In this document: one piece after another, positions 36,004 through 44,851 of the stretch
Layout of the letters: each line of letters starts with the position of its first letter
Position numbering within the stretch: the stretch's first letter is position 1
Assembly: GCF_016025255.1 (NCBI RefSeq)
Contig: NZ_CP065592.1
Location: 1,593,122-1,657,121, forward strand
DNA length: 64,000 nucleotides
Source: Sphingosinicella flava
GTDB taxonomy: Bacteria > Pseudomonadota > Alphaproteobacteria > Sphingomonadales > Sphingomonadaceae
Direction of reading: 5' to 3'
Made by a program: the position numbers and the translations under genes
Notes under the pieces: model-generated
Told to the model about the DNA's origin: nothing
The model's input: the letters and a program-made list of their open reading frames with translations, nothing else
The model's database searches: none

Positions 36004-36712
36004 GGCCCATCCTCTTCTGCTTGCGATCGACCAGCTCCCCGATATTGGCGAGCGAGGCCAGGGCCATGAAGATCGGCATCAGATGCCCTTCGGCATGGAG
36101 TTCGGCAACGATCGCGCCGTCGAGCGCCCGCAGCTTCTCTTCATTGATCGCGTGGAAGCCCACCAAGCGATGCGTCGATCCGTCCTTCAGCGTGATGTCG
36201 AGATTCAAGGGCTCGAGCAGGTCGTAGCGGCGCAGCGCGTCGAGAAATGCGGACGACGCCTGATAGCCGGTATCGAGCGCGCGCAGGCGCTGCACGATCG
36301 CTTCGAAATAGGGCGTCGGCTGGCCATTATCGTCGAACACGCGCACCCCTTCGCCATCCGCAATGCGGGCGCTCGCCTGATCGATATGCACCTGCCGCGC
36401 GTCCGGATCGTTGGAGCTGCGCCCGATCAGGAAGGGCTGGATGTCGATCGACAGCGGAATATAGCGCGCCTCCCAACGGCCGCCTTCCAGAAACAGATTT
36501 TCGCCATTTTCAAATCCGAACAGAGCGAGCGGCGTGAAGGCGTCGCGTTCCGGCGTGGCGCGGAACAGGATCGGATAATGGGCCTGAACCTGACGGAATT
36601 CGTCCGGCACGAGGAGCGCAGCCATCACGCCGTCGCCATAGGCCGCGCCGCGCTCGGCCCGAATGCGGAGCGTGCGGTGCGTATCGGCGCTAAGGATGGC
36701 GTGATCGGTCAT
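35996..36712 (-). CDS. SapC family protein
   Basis: This 238-residue protein resembles the SapC family (YGDGVMAALLVPDEFRQVQAHYPILF, TPLALFGFENGENLFLEGGRWEARYIPLSIDIQPFLIG), named from a Campylobacter S-layer locus. In alphaproteobacteria and xanthomonads it is found next to TonB receptors and tryptophan halogenases, with no defined biochemistry. No signal peptide is visible. The ATG at 36712 shares its first base with the last base of the upstream stop (TAATG), which fixes the start; the 186 codons open further upstream belong to an out-of-frame shadow. Confidence 0.88.
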   Translation of the reverse strand: MTDHAILSADTHRTLRIRAERGAAYGDGVMAALLVPDEFRQVQAHYPILFRATPERDAFTPLALFGFENGENLFLEGGRWEARYIPLSIDIQPFLIGRSSNDPDARQVHIDQASARIADGEGVRVFDDNGQPTPYFEAIVQRLRALDTGYQASSAFLDALRRYDLLEPLNLDITLKDGSTHRLVGFHAINEEKLRALDGAIVAELHAEGHLMPIFMALASLANIGELVDRKQKRMGLG

Positions 36713-38280
36713 TACATCGTCTCCAATAGGGTCTCGCCCTGCGCATGCGCCGCGCGCAGGGCGTCGAGATAGGCGCGGTTCGTGGGAAGGCTCGCCGACA
36801 AGGCGCGTGTGCGCGCATTCGTCTGCGCCATTGCGGCCATCATCCGCTCGGTGCCGCCGGTGCGGACCGCGCCCGGTGCGGGCGGCGGGAAGCCGATGCC
36901 GTAAAGCACATATTGATAGCTCGCGGCCGGAAAGATTTCGTCCACGGCGGGGAGGTCGGCGATCGACGGCGGTTGGTGCTTCCAGATGGCAAGAAGGTCG
37001 GCGAGGCGATCCGGGATGGACGATGCCGCGCGATGATCCCGCCAATAGGCGCCGTCGCGGCGGCTCGGCACATAATGGAGCTTCAGGAACTCGACGATCC
37101 GGTCCCAGCGATAGCGGAACAGATCGTTGAAGCGCTTGGCATGGATGTCCATCACGCTCCGGTCCGCCGGGAAGTTGGCGAGGAGCGCGTTCAAGGACAA
37201 TTCGATCATCACGATCGCCGAAGCCTCGAGCGGCTCGAGGAAGCCCGCAGACAATCCGATGGCAAGACAATTGCGGTCCCAGAAGCGTTCGCGATGGCCG
37301 GAGCGGAAACGGAGCTGGCGGAAGGTCAGGCCGTCCAAACCGCCTTCCGGCCCCTTATCGCGCACATACGTGCGCAGCGTCTCGGCCGCCTCGTCGTCCG
37401 TCATATGGGAGGAGGAATAGACGCAGCCGATCCCGCGACGCGTCGGAAGCCCGATGTCCCAGAGCCAGCCCGCTTCATGCGCGGTTGCATTGGTCTGGGA
37501 TGCGATGGGACTGCCTGGCGCCACCGCCACCTGCGCGGCGAGCGCACGGTCGTTGAACAGGACGTCGCTGCGATCGATAAACGGCACGCCACAATGCGCG
37601 CCGATCAGCAGCGCCGCATGGCCGGTACAGTCGATGAACAGATCGCCCGAAATGCTGCCATTCTCGCGCGTCCGGACAGCGGTGATGTCGCCATCCTCAG
37701 CGGCTTCGACGCCAGTAACGTGATCACTGATGTAGCGGATGCCGAGTTTCTCGCGCCCGTGCCGCGCGAGCAAGGCGGCGAGCTTCGCGGCATCGAGATG
37801 ATAAGCATAGTTGAGCGCGCCCGCATAAGGCGGCATCGCGCGCTGGCGCGGCGCCAGATGCTGCCGGCAGATCTCGCTCTGCGCGCCGACGGCATCGGCG
37901 AAGGGCAGGTGCGGATATTCGACGCGCCAAGCCTTGACGAGCGCGCGCGCATCGCCTTCGACCGGAGCCGTGAAGGGGTGATAATAGATGTCATCTGGCC
38001 CGCCGGTTGCCCATCCGTCGAACCGAGACCCCTGCTTGAACGACGCATCGCAAGCGACAAGGAAGTCGGCTTCGTCGATCCCGATACGGTCCAGCGTGCC
38101 GCGCATCGTCGGCCACGTCCCTTCGCCAACGCCGATGGTCGGGACGTCCGGAGATTCAATCAAGGTCACGGCAATCGGCCGCTCCGCATCGGACGCGGCC
38201 TGCGCGGCGATGAGGCAAGCGGACAGCCATCCGGCCGTCCCGCCCCCGACGATCACGACGTTCGTGACAGCCCCTTCCAC
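36712..38280 (-). CDS. Flavin-dependent halogenase of the tryptophan-halogenase family (copy 2)
   Basis: This 522-residue paralogue of copy 1 has FAD motif [17 protein letters not shown], the catalytic Lys in [10 protein letters not shown] (K82), motif [12 protein letters not shown], and the Glu region [11 protein letters not shown]. The residue after the Glu is Ala where PrnA and copy 1 have Ser, and the motif has Gly-Leu in place of Pro, so the active sites differ. The gene starts with GTG at 38280, 52 bases after the receptor's terminator hairpin, and leads the operon halogenase-sapC-cupin-halogenase. Confidence 0.88.
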   Translation of the reverse strand: MEGAVTNVVIVGGGTAGWLSACLIAAQAASDAERPIAVTLIESPDVPTIGVGEGTWPTMRGTLDRIGIDEADFLVACDASFKQGSRFDGWATGGPDDIYYHPFTAPVEGDARALVKAWRVEYPHLPFADAVGAQSEICRQHLAPRQRAMPPYAGALNYAYHLDAAKLAALLARHGREKLGIRYISDHVTGVEAAEDGDITAVRTRENGSISGDLFIDCTGHAALLIGAHCGVPFIDRSDVLFNDRALAAQVAVAPGSPIASQTNATAHEAGWLWDIGLPTRRGIGCVYSSSHMTDDEAAETLRTYVRDKGPEGGLDGLTFRQLRFRSGHRERFWDRNCLAIGLSAGFLEPLEASAIVMIELSLNALLANFPADRSVMDIHAKRFNDLFRYRWDRIVEFLKLHYVPSRRDGAYWRDHRAASSIPDRLADLLAIWKHQPPSIADLPAVDEIFPAASYQYVLYGIGFPPPAPGAVRTGGTERMMAAMAQTNARTRALSASLPTNRAYLDALRAAHAQGETLLETM

Positions 38281-38332
38281 GCTTACATTCCCGATCTCTG
38301 ATTATTCAAAATCTTGCCCGCCAGAAGAGCGA

Positions 38333-38361
38333 AAAGCCACCCCCTTTGGAGGGGTGGCTTT
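38333..38361 (-). terminator. Intrinsic terminator after the TonB-receptor gene
   Basis: On the minus strand an 11-bp stem (AAAGCCACCCC / GGGGTGGCTTT) with a 7-base loop is followed by TTTTC, 28 bases after the receptor stop. It separates the receptor from the halogenase operon, at least partially. Confidence 0.85.
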
Positions 38362-38389
38362 CCTTTGTCGCGGATCCGGCAAAACCGGA

Positions 38390-41300
38390 TCAGAAGGTGA
38401 AGCGAACGCCGCCCGTGTAGCGGGCATAGCCCGGCTGCGCGAAGGTGGCGAAGTTCTGCGAACGGCGGTGGCCGCGCCGGCCTTCGCCCGTCAAATTGAT
38501 CGCTTCGACGAAGGCGGTGAGGCCCGGCATGAACTCGTAGCTCGCGCTGGCGTCCACCTGGCCATAGGCCTCCACATAATAGGGATCGGGGTTGCCGCCG
38601 GCATAGAATTCATCGCGCCAGTTGTAAGCGACACGCGCCTGCAGTCCGCCCTTGTCGTAATAGAGCACGGCATTGGCGCTGTCGCTCAATCCAGTGATCG
38701 CAAACTGACCCTCGCTCGGATCCAGCGTGTTGTCGAATTTGGCGCTGCCATTGACGATGGTGTAGTTCAGGATCGCACCGAAACCGGTATCCCAGAAGCG
38801 ATGCTGAACCGCGAACTCCCAGCCGTCGATCGTCGCCGTCTGATCGCTGTTGGACGGTGTATTGATCGCGAAGTTCAAGGGATCATCGTCCGCTGTGGAC
38901 AGAATGTCACCCAGGATGTTGCCATTCGCGTCGCGCACGAACGTTCCGTCGGGATTTCGTTGCGGCACGGTGCTCGTCGGGAAGTTTTCGAATATGTAGT
39001 TACGAATTTGATTGGCGGTCGCCGATGCGCCAAGCGCAGCGACTGCCGCGCGATAGCGGGGACCGTCGGCCGGATTACGGAGGCCGAACGCATTGGTTTC
39101 CACGAATTCCGATCCGATGTAGTTTTCCACTTTCTTGTGGAAGTAACCGACGGAAGCATAGCTTTCCGGTGTGTAATACCACTCCGCGGACAGATCGATA
39201 TTCTTGGACTTATAGGGAACCAGTCCCGGATTGCCCTGATTGCCGTCACCACCGCTGATGCGGGGGTTGGACGCCACCGTTAATCCGCCTTGAAGGCTGC
39301 CGTAATCGGCACGCGTAATCGTGTGGCTATAGGACGCGCGAAGCTTCACGTCCCGGACCGGCTCGAAGTCGAAATCGATCGCGGGCAGCCAATTGGCATA
39401 ATCGCCCTTGAACCGGGTGAAGGTGGTTTCATTGGAATAGATGATCGCGAATTCACCGGCCGATACCCAGCGGACGCCGACGGGAACCGGAACAAGAGCG
39501 GCGGAGTCCACAACCGTCTGATCATAGCGCAGACCCGCAATGACGTGTGCCGGGCCCGACAGCAGGTCGAACTCCGCATTCATCTGCCCGAAGGCGGACA
39601 GCGTCTTCTCCTGAATCCGGCGGTCCGTAGTGAAGTTGGCGAGGCAGGAACCCTCCTGCGCGCTACCGGACTGCGGATCGCCGCAGATATCGTACAGGTC
39701 TTGCAGCAGGCCGACCATGCGGCCCACGTCGAAGCTGTAGAAGGCCGGGATCATGCCATCGCGATCACCGTCCACGCCTTTGAACTTATCGGGAAGGCTG
39801 ACGAGGTCGAAGATATCATCGGGGATATCCGACGCCGGACCAATACCGCCCCAAGTGTCGTTCTGAATGAAGCCGTAAGCCGAGCGAACCTTGTTGTCGG
39901 TATAGGATACGCCAAAGTCCAGGCTATCGAGGAACGACCCTTCATGATCGTAGCGACCGGTCAGTTGAACCTGGTCGATCCGATCCTTGAAATAGGCATT
40001 GCGGAAGGAGTTGCCGGTCGGCGTGACGAGTGCGGCATTGAGCGGATCGATGCCGGAATACATCTGCACCGAGATGATCGGCAGATCATTCTCGTAATTC
40101 ACGGTCTGGCTCTGGACGCCATAAACGGCGTTACCAACCGACATGCTGCTGCCGAAATCGTTCGTAGGCTTGGATTCCGCAGAAGAATGGTGCGCGTCGA
40201 GAGAGACAGTGACGCCACCCGGCGCTTCCCAGGTCAGGTTGCCGCCAAGCGATTTGTTCTCCGAGCGGTTCGCCGTCAGCGAGCCGCTGTAGGAGAGATC
40301 CTTGGTCCGGTCGCCGAAGCGTTCGGTGTAGAAAAGCGGACCCGGCGTGGGGCCGTCCGTCCATGCGCTGGACGTATCGCCGAAGTTGAACCAGATGCCG
40401 ACGCTGTTGTTGCGTGCTTCAACATCGTGACGCGAATAGGTGTAGTCGACGGTCGCGGTCACGGAATCCGTCGGCTGGTATTGAAGGACCAGCTGTCCAT
40501 TGATCCGCTCGCGGCGAATGTCGGTCAGGCTGTAGGACGCCCCTTGCGCAACTTCATAGACATCGTCGCCCTCGGGGCGATTGGTGACGCGTCCATCGCG
40601 GGGCAGGGTACCCCAATTGTTGTCGGACCCGAGCCAGCTACCCGTCTGCGGGTTGAAATCGATATTGGCCGAATTCACGCTGGCGTTGCGCTTTTGATAA
40701 ACACCCGAGATCAAAATGCCGAAGCGGTCTTCCGGTCCGAACGTGGAGCTGAAGATGCCGGAAATTTCCGGGGTGATATCCGTGCCGCCATTTTGCGACG
40801 TGTCGTAGACACCGCGCGCCGCGACCGATCCGCGCATGCCCGGCCGGTCGAGAGGACGCGGCGTGCGGATGTTGATGCTTGAGCCAATGCCGCCCGACGG
40901 AACGGCTGCGCGGCCAGTCTTATAGACCTCCACCGCGGAAATGCCTTCCGACGCGAGGTTGGCGAAGTCGAACGAGCGTGTGTTCGGCGCGCTGGCACCG
41001 TCGCCGAGCGTCGACGTCGGCATCTGACGGCCGTTCAGCAGTACGAGATTATATTCGGGGCCGAAGCCGCGAACCGTGACTAAAGAGCCTTCGCCATTCT
41101 GGCGGTCGATCGAGACGCCGGTGATGCGCTGGAGCGATTCCGCGAGGTTCGTGTCGGGGAACTTGCCGATGTCTTCGGCGGAGATGGCATCAACGACGCC
41201 CTGCGCGTTGCGCTTGATATCGACGGCTTCACGGAGCGAGGCGCGGATGCCCGTAACGACGATTTCCTCGCCGCTTTCTGGAGCTTGCTGCTGGACTTCG

Positions 41301-41428
41301 GAATCGCCAGGCTGACCGACGGTGGCGGCCGCGTCCTGCGCTACGGCCGCGTGCGGAACGGCTGCAATCGCGATCGCGGAAACCCCCACGACGAGATGCG
41401 AAAACGATTTTGCCCCTGAACTACGCAT
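38390..41428 (-). CDS. TonB-dependent receptor (Xanthomonas/Caulobacter type)
   Basis: The 1012-residue outer-membrane receptor has a signal peptide (about 1-30, ending AAVAQ) and a plug domain from EEIVVTGIRASLREAVDIKR. The plug has the TonB-box-like start, ISAEDIGKFPDTNLAESLQRI and VRGFGPEYNLVLLNGRQMP. A 22-strand barrel ends in GGVRFTF. This subfamily imports oligosaccharides in Caulobacter, Xanthomonas and sphingomonads. ATG 41428 is preceded by GGGGGAGG; a GTG at 41476 in frame lies within the operator and is not used. The AACGTT operator 36-48 bases upstream places it in the LacI regulon with the GH3 enzyme, so a beta-glucan oligosaccharide is the likely cargo. Confidence 0.94.
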   Translation of the reverse strand: MRSSGAKSFSHLVVGVSAIAIAAVPHAAVAQDAAATVGQPGDSEVQQQAPESGEEIVVTGIRASLREAVDIKRNAQGVVDAISAEDIGKFPDTNLAESLQRITGVSIDRQNGEGSLVTVRGFGPEYNLVLLNGRQMPTSTLGDGASAPNTRSFDFANLASEGISAVEVYKTGRAAVPSGGIGSSINIRTPRPLDRPGMRGSVAARGVYDTSQNGGTDITPEISGIFSSTFGPEDRFGILISGVYQKRNASVNSANIDFNPQTGSWLGSDNNWGTLPRDGRVTNRPEGDDVYEVAQGASYSLTDIRRERINGQLVLQYQPTDSVTATVDYTYSRHDVEARNNSVGIWFNFGDTSSAWTDGPTPGPLFYTERFGDRTKDLSYSGSLTANRSENKSLGGNLTWEAPGGVTVSLDAHHSSAESKPTNDFGSSMSVGNAVYGVQSQTVNYENDLPIISVQMYSGIDPLNAALVTPTGNSFRNAYFKDRIDQVQLTGRYDHEGSFLDSLDFGVSYTDNKVRSAYGFIQNDTWGGIGPASDIPDDIFDLVSLPDKFKGVDGDRDGMIPAFYSFDVGRMVGLLQDLYDICGDPQSGSAQEGSCLANFTTDRRIQEKTLSAFGQMNAEFDLLSGPAHVIAGLRYDQTVVDSAALVPVPVGVRWVSAGEFAIIYSNETTFTRFKGDYANWLPAIDFDFEPVRDVKLRASYSHTITRADYGSLQGGLTVASNPRISGGDGNQGNPGLVPYKSKNIDLSAEWYYTPESYASVGYFHKKVENYIGSEFVETNAFGLRNPADGPRYRAAVAALGASATANQIRNYIFENFPTSTVPQRNPDGTFVRDANGNILGDILSTADDDPLNFAINTPSNSDQTATIDGWEFAVQHRFWDTGFGAILNYTIVNGSAKFDNTLDPSEGQFAITGLSDSANAVLYYDKGGLQARVAYNWRDEFYAGGNPDPYYVEAYGQVDASASYEFMPGLTAFVEAINLTGEGRRGHRRSQNFATFAQPGYARYTGGVRFTF

Positions 41429-41463
41429 ATGTCCTCCCCCTTGGCGCGTTCCACGCACTCTGT

Positions 41464-41476
41464 TGAGAACGTTCAC
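41464..41476. promoter_or_regulatory. Candidate LacI-family operator (site 2) at the TonB-receptor promoter
   Basis: TGAGAACGTTCAC is identical to 13 bases of the site between the LacI and GH3 genes. On the minus strand a perfect TTGACA -35 box is at 41502-41497; a 17-base spacer puts the -10 region at 41479-41474, overlapping this site. Binding here would block initiation. Confidence 0.7.
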
Positions 41477-41536
41477 TTCACCTTTGCTTGATGTCTTGTC
41501 AAGTCCTACGCAAGGTCATGTGCGGGACGCCCGGGG

Positions 41537-41579
41537 ATGCGGTCGATGCGGCCGTGAAGGACTGTCGCATCGACCGCAT
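41537..41579 (-). terminator. Hairpin downstream of the GH16 gene
   Basis: A 14-bp perfect stem (ATGCGGTCGATGCG and its complement) with a 15-base loop lies 35 bases after the GH16 stop and before the receptor promoter. No T-run follows, so it may be a weak terminator or a roadblock site. Confidence 0.5.
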
Positions 41580-41614
41580 GTGAGTAACAGCTTGTCAATT
41601 CCGGCTTGATCGGA

Positions 41615-42490
41615 TCATGGGGCATAAATTCGGACCCAGTCGACCTCCATCGCGATCTGGCCGGCCTTTATCCGGTTCACCGTTGGGTCGGGCAGGCCGT
41701 TATGCGGCGTCTTAATGCCGTTGGTCTTAAACGGGTAGGCGCCACCAAGCGCGAAATTAAGGATGAGATATTTTGGGGTATCGAATGCCCATTTCCCATA
41801 ATGTTCCACCATCGGCCGCGTGACCCGATAGATGAGGCGGCCGTCGACTTCAAAATGGATGTCGTGTTCGGTCCACTCGACGGCATATTCGTGCCAGTCG
41901 GTAACGTCCGTGCCCGGCTCGAAGAAATATTTGTTCACCAGCGGGGTTTCGCCCGAATAGCCTGGACCGTGGAGGGCCACACCAATCCAGTCGGGCTCGC
42001 CGACATATTCCATGATGTCGATCTCCCCTGAATGCGGCCAATCGCCATGCCCGAGTAACCAGAAAGCGGGCCAGACACCCACGGCGTCCGGCATCCGGAT
42101 GCGCGCGACGGCGCGGCCATAGGTGAAGTCGAACTTCTCGCGCGTGTCGATGCGGCCCGAAACGAAGTCGGCCGACCGATCCGTTGGGGTTACGAAACCC
42201 CGCCTGAAACGAGGCTGGAGAATGAGAACCCCATCCGTTCCCACGACCTGCTTGAGGTGTATCGTCTCATTGGAATCGATATAAGCTTGCTGCTCGTTAT
42301 TCACCCAGAATTCCGGCCCGACGACATTCCATTTTGTGCGGTCGAGCGCGTCGCCTGAAAATTCATCCGAGAAAATGAGCGAACGCGGGGTCGCCGAATT
42401 GCGGATGGAAGGCGGAGCTTCTCTACCTGTCTGACATGCGGCGACACCCAGCGCCGCGCTTACCAGGATCGAGATTTTCCGCCGCCCCAT
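41615..42490 (-). CDS. Glycoside hydrolase family 16 beta-glucanase, lipoprotein
   Basis: This 291-residue enzyme has a lipoprotein signal (ISILVSAALGVAACQ, lipobox Cys at about residue 19). The GH16 beta-jelly-roll carries the catalytic motif GEIDIMEYVG (residue about 155), the ExDxxE form found in laminarinases. WPAFWLLG before it and HEYAVEWTEHDIHFEVDG after it are standard. It should cut beta-1,3- or mixed-linkage glucans at the cell surface, supplying the adjacent TonB receptor and the GH3 exo-enzyme. Start 42490 is spaced correctly from GGAGGGC; ATGs at 42493 and 42502 are alternatives. No AACGTT operator was seen upstream. Confidence 0.93.
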   Translation of the reverse strand: MGRRKISILVSAALGVAACQTGREAPPSIRNSATPRSLIFSDEFSGDALDRTKWNVVGPEFWVNNEQQAYIDSNETIHLKQVVGTDGVLILQPRFRRGFVTPTDRSADFVSGRIDTREKFDFTYGRAVARIRMPDAVGVWPAFWLLGHGDWPHSGEIDIMEYVGEPDWIGVALHGPGYSGETPLVNKYFFEPGTDVTDWHEYAVEWTEHDIHFEVDGRLIYRVTRPMVEHYGKWAFDTPKYLILNFALGGAYPFKTNGIKTPHNGLPDPTVNRIKAGQIAMEVDWVRIYAP

Positions 42491-42571
42491 CATGCCCTCC
42501 ATCTACTGTCGTTTTCCATTGCCTATAACAGCTGCAGGGTTGTCATCGATATCAAGCGTCGCTGAACAAGG

Positions 42572-42590
42572 AAGTGGCGGAGCGGGAGGC
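42572..42590. repeat. 19-bp direct repeat, left copy (tRNA 3'-end-like)
   Basis: AAGTGGCGGAGCGGGAGGC recurs exactly at 46296-46314. Its complement GCCTCCCGCTCCGCCACTT looks like a tRNA acceptor 3' strand plus CCA (tRNA-Ser-like). Beyond the repeat both copies continue with AACCTC and TCTAAG at similar spacing. It may be an attachment-site remnant. Confidence 0.6.
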
Positions 42591-42649
42591 CGCAAACCTC
42601 TGTCTCTAAGAAGCTGTTAGCTCAGATGGAAGGCGAACGCTGACAGGCG

Positions 42650-44851
42650 TCACTTCACGATCATGACTTGCACGGGGCCGGAGCGGCCGGAAACTGCAAC
42701 CGTGACGTCTTCGCCATGTCGCTCAAGGCGCAGGCTGAGTTCGGACTTGCCGACTTTTATGCGCGGCAGGGACAGAATGTTTAGGAAGCCTGGCAAGGTT
42801 GGCGCGTCGAGGCGAACGCAGTCTCGCGCTTCGTCGATTTCGAGCCCAATGCAGGCGGACGCGAGTGCGAACGGCGTCGCCGCCGCCCAAGCCTGTGGGG
42901 AACAGGCGACCGGGTAAGCAGTCGGCCCGCGCCGCAAGCGGCGGCGAAAGCCGCAGAATAATTCGGGTAGACGACGCAATTCATCGAAGGTGGCGGCCGC
43001 AAACAGCCCCTCGAAAATCCGCGCTGCCTCCCGCCGATGTCCATAGCGGGCGAAACCCAGGGCAATGATGGCATTGTCGTGCGGCCAGACCGATCCATTG
43101 TGATAGGACATTGGATTATAGCGCGCCTCGCCGGCAGCCACTGTCCGTACACCCCAGCCGCTGAAGAAACTGCGGTCGGTGAGCTGTTGAACGACGAAAT
43201 TGGCCCGCTGTGGCGATGCGATTCCGGTAAACAGCGCATGGCCGGCATTGGAGGCTCGCACCCGGCACGGTTGCTTCCGGCCGTCCAGCGCCAAGGCATA
43301 GGTCTGGAGATCGTCCAGCCAGAATTTCTCTTCGAACAAGGCACGCAGTGCCTCGGCTTGCTGGTCCCACCGCAGCGCCTGTCCGTCACGCCCGAGGGAG
43401 CGGGCGAGATCGGCGGCCGCGCGCTTGGCGGCAAACACATATCCCTGAACCTCGCAAAGGGCTATTGCGCCTTCTGCAAGCTGCCCGTCGGCATGGAAGA
43501 TGGCGTCATGGCTATCTTTCCAGCCTTGGTTGGACAGCCCCTGTTCGGTCATCCGGCAATATTCGACGAAACCATCGCCATCGGCATCGCCATGGTTGTC
43601 GATCCAGCGGATCGCTGCTTCGATATGCGGCCAAAGCGCCCGAATTGTAGAAAGATCGCCGGTGCGCCGGTGATAATCGCCGGCCAGCATGACGAAGAGC
43701 GGCGTTGCATCGACCGTTCCATAATAGCGCCGGAACGGCACTTCGCCGAGCTGCGCCATCTCGCCGGCCCGCATCTCGTGAAGAATCTTGCCCGGCTGGG
43801 AATCGGCGGCTCCGTCCGTTTCGGTCGCCTGCAGCGCGGCCAAGGTAAGGAGCACGCCGCGAGCCACTTCCGGTGCTTGAGGCAGTACCAGCATCGCCGA
43901 AATGATGCCATCGCGGCCAAAGACGGTGCTGTACCATGGAACCCCGGCATAAGGATAAAGCCCATGGCCGGTGTCGGTCAGCAACATGTCGAGATCGAAG
44001 CCGGCGCGCTGAATCACTTCATTGAACAGCGGGTTGGAACTCGACAGGCTGCCAACGAGAGACGATTGGGGGATCGTCCGGCGCAGCTGGCGATAAGCAG
44101 CCATGATGGGCGGCTTATCCGGTTCCTTTTCGCCCAGGCTGCACGTGACCGTGATCGTTATCGTCGCCTTGCCGCCCGCTTGAACCGGAATCGTCCAATA
44201 TGCCTCATGGCCGTTCAATCCATCGGGCGTAGGATGGAAGGAGATCGACGTCCGACGCATCACGCCGTCGAGGCCATGATAGCGAATGGCGACGTCGGCA
44301 TCCGAAACGCGTTCAATCCCGGTCACGCCGCGGCGCTTGCGCCGCTCGCCGCGTATCTCGAACAGGTCGGCAAAATCGGCGGCAAAGCTGAGATCGATGC
44401 GCACGTCCTGGGCATCCGCGCCATAGTTACGGACATTGATCATTTCGTAGCAATGCTGGCCAAGCAGGAATTTGGCCCGATTGACGAAGATCGTACCGCG
44501 CGGAATGCCGACCCGGCCGCGCTCGTCATGGAGATCGGCGTTGGTGAGATCGACAAGCAAGGCGGCATTGTCCTCGAGCACCACCGAATCGAGCAGCAGG
44601 GGCGGGCACCCGCCAATCAGCAGCCTCATTTGGGACAGGAAGCGGGTGTCGAGAAAATAGATCCCTTCCGGTCCCTTGCCCGCCGTCGATTTGAAGTCTC
44701 CATCGATATCGAAGACTCCAAACAATTTGTCTCGCTTGAGCGTACGGAGCGGACGGTCGACGAGCGATTGTTCGGCCTCGATATAATATTCTTCCGGCTT
44801 CACTTCGATCGCATCGATGCCATGGGTGCGTGCGCCGCCTTCATCAACCAT
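42650..44851 (-). CDS. Glycogen-debranching-like amylo-alpha-1,6-glucosidase family protein
   Basis: The 733-residue protein combines an N-terminal beta-sandwich of the glycogen-debranching N-terminal type (SLVDRPLRTLKRDKLFGVFDIDGDF, GIYFLDTRFLSQMRLLIGG) with a C-terminal (alpha/alpha)6 glycosidase domain (PWYSTVFGRDGIISAMLVLP, NQGWKDSHDAIFHADG, SVWPHDNAIIALGFARYGH). No signal peptide is present. It is paired with a GT4 glycosyltransferase, a combination seen in rhizobia and sphingomonads, possibly for synthesis and turnover of a stress-related glycoside; the substrate is unknown. ATG 44851 overlaps the GT4 gene by eight bases; a start at 44869 is possible. Confidence 0.85.
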   Translation of the reverse strand: MVDEGGARTHGIDAIEVKPEEYYIEAEQSLVDRPLRTLKRDKLFGVFDIDGDFKSTAGKGPEGIYFLDTRFLSQMRLLIGGCPPLLLDSVVLEDNAALLVDLTNADLHDERGRVGIPRGTIFVNRAKFLLGQHCYEMINVRNYGADAQDVRIDLSFAADFADLFEIRGERRKRRGVTGIERVSDADVAIRYHGLDGVMRRTSISFHPTPDGLNGHEAYWTIPVQAGGKATITITVTCSLGEKEPDKPPIMAAYRQLRRTIPQSSLVGSLSSSNPLFNEVIQRAGFDLDMLLTDTGHGLYPYAGVPWYSTVFGRDGIISAMLVLPQAPEVARGVLLTLAALQATETDGAADSQPGKILHEMRAGEMAQLGEVPFRRYYGTVDATPLFVMLAGDYHRRTGDLSTIRALWPHIEAAIRWIDNHGDADGDGFVEYCRMTEQGLSNQGWKDSHDAIFHADGQLAEGAIALCEVQGYVFAAKRAAADLARSLGRDGQALRWDQQAEALRALFEEKFWLDDLQTYALALDGRKQPCRVRASNAGHALFTGIASPQRANFVVQQLTDRSFFSGWGVRTVAAGEARYNPMSYHNGSVWPHDNAIIALGFARYGHRREAARIFEGLFAAATFDELRRLPELFCGFRRRLRRGPTAYPVACSPQAWAAATPFALASACIGLEIDEARDCVRLDAPTLPGFLNILSLPRIKVGKSELSLRLERHGEDVTVAVSGRSGPVQVMIVK

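Noticed and set aside
36745-38301. A 518-codon open frame opposite the second halogenase, with similar cases at 33446-35101, 39290-40882 and 43037-44974
   Set aside because: All are antisense to genes with clear catalytic motifs and show low-complexity composition with no family character.
42572-42640. A possible tRNA gene at the 19-bp repeat
   Set aside because: Only an acceptor/T-arm-like 3' end is visible. No D-arm, anticodon arm or 5' acceptor strand could be folded at either copy.
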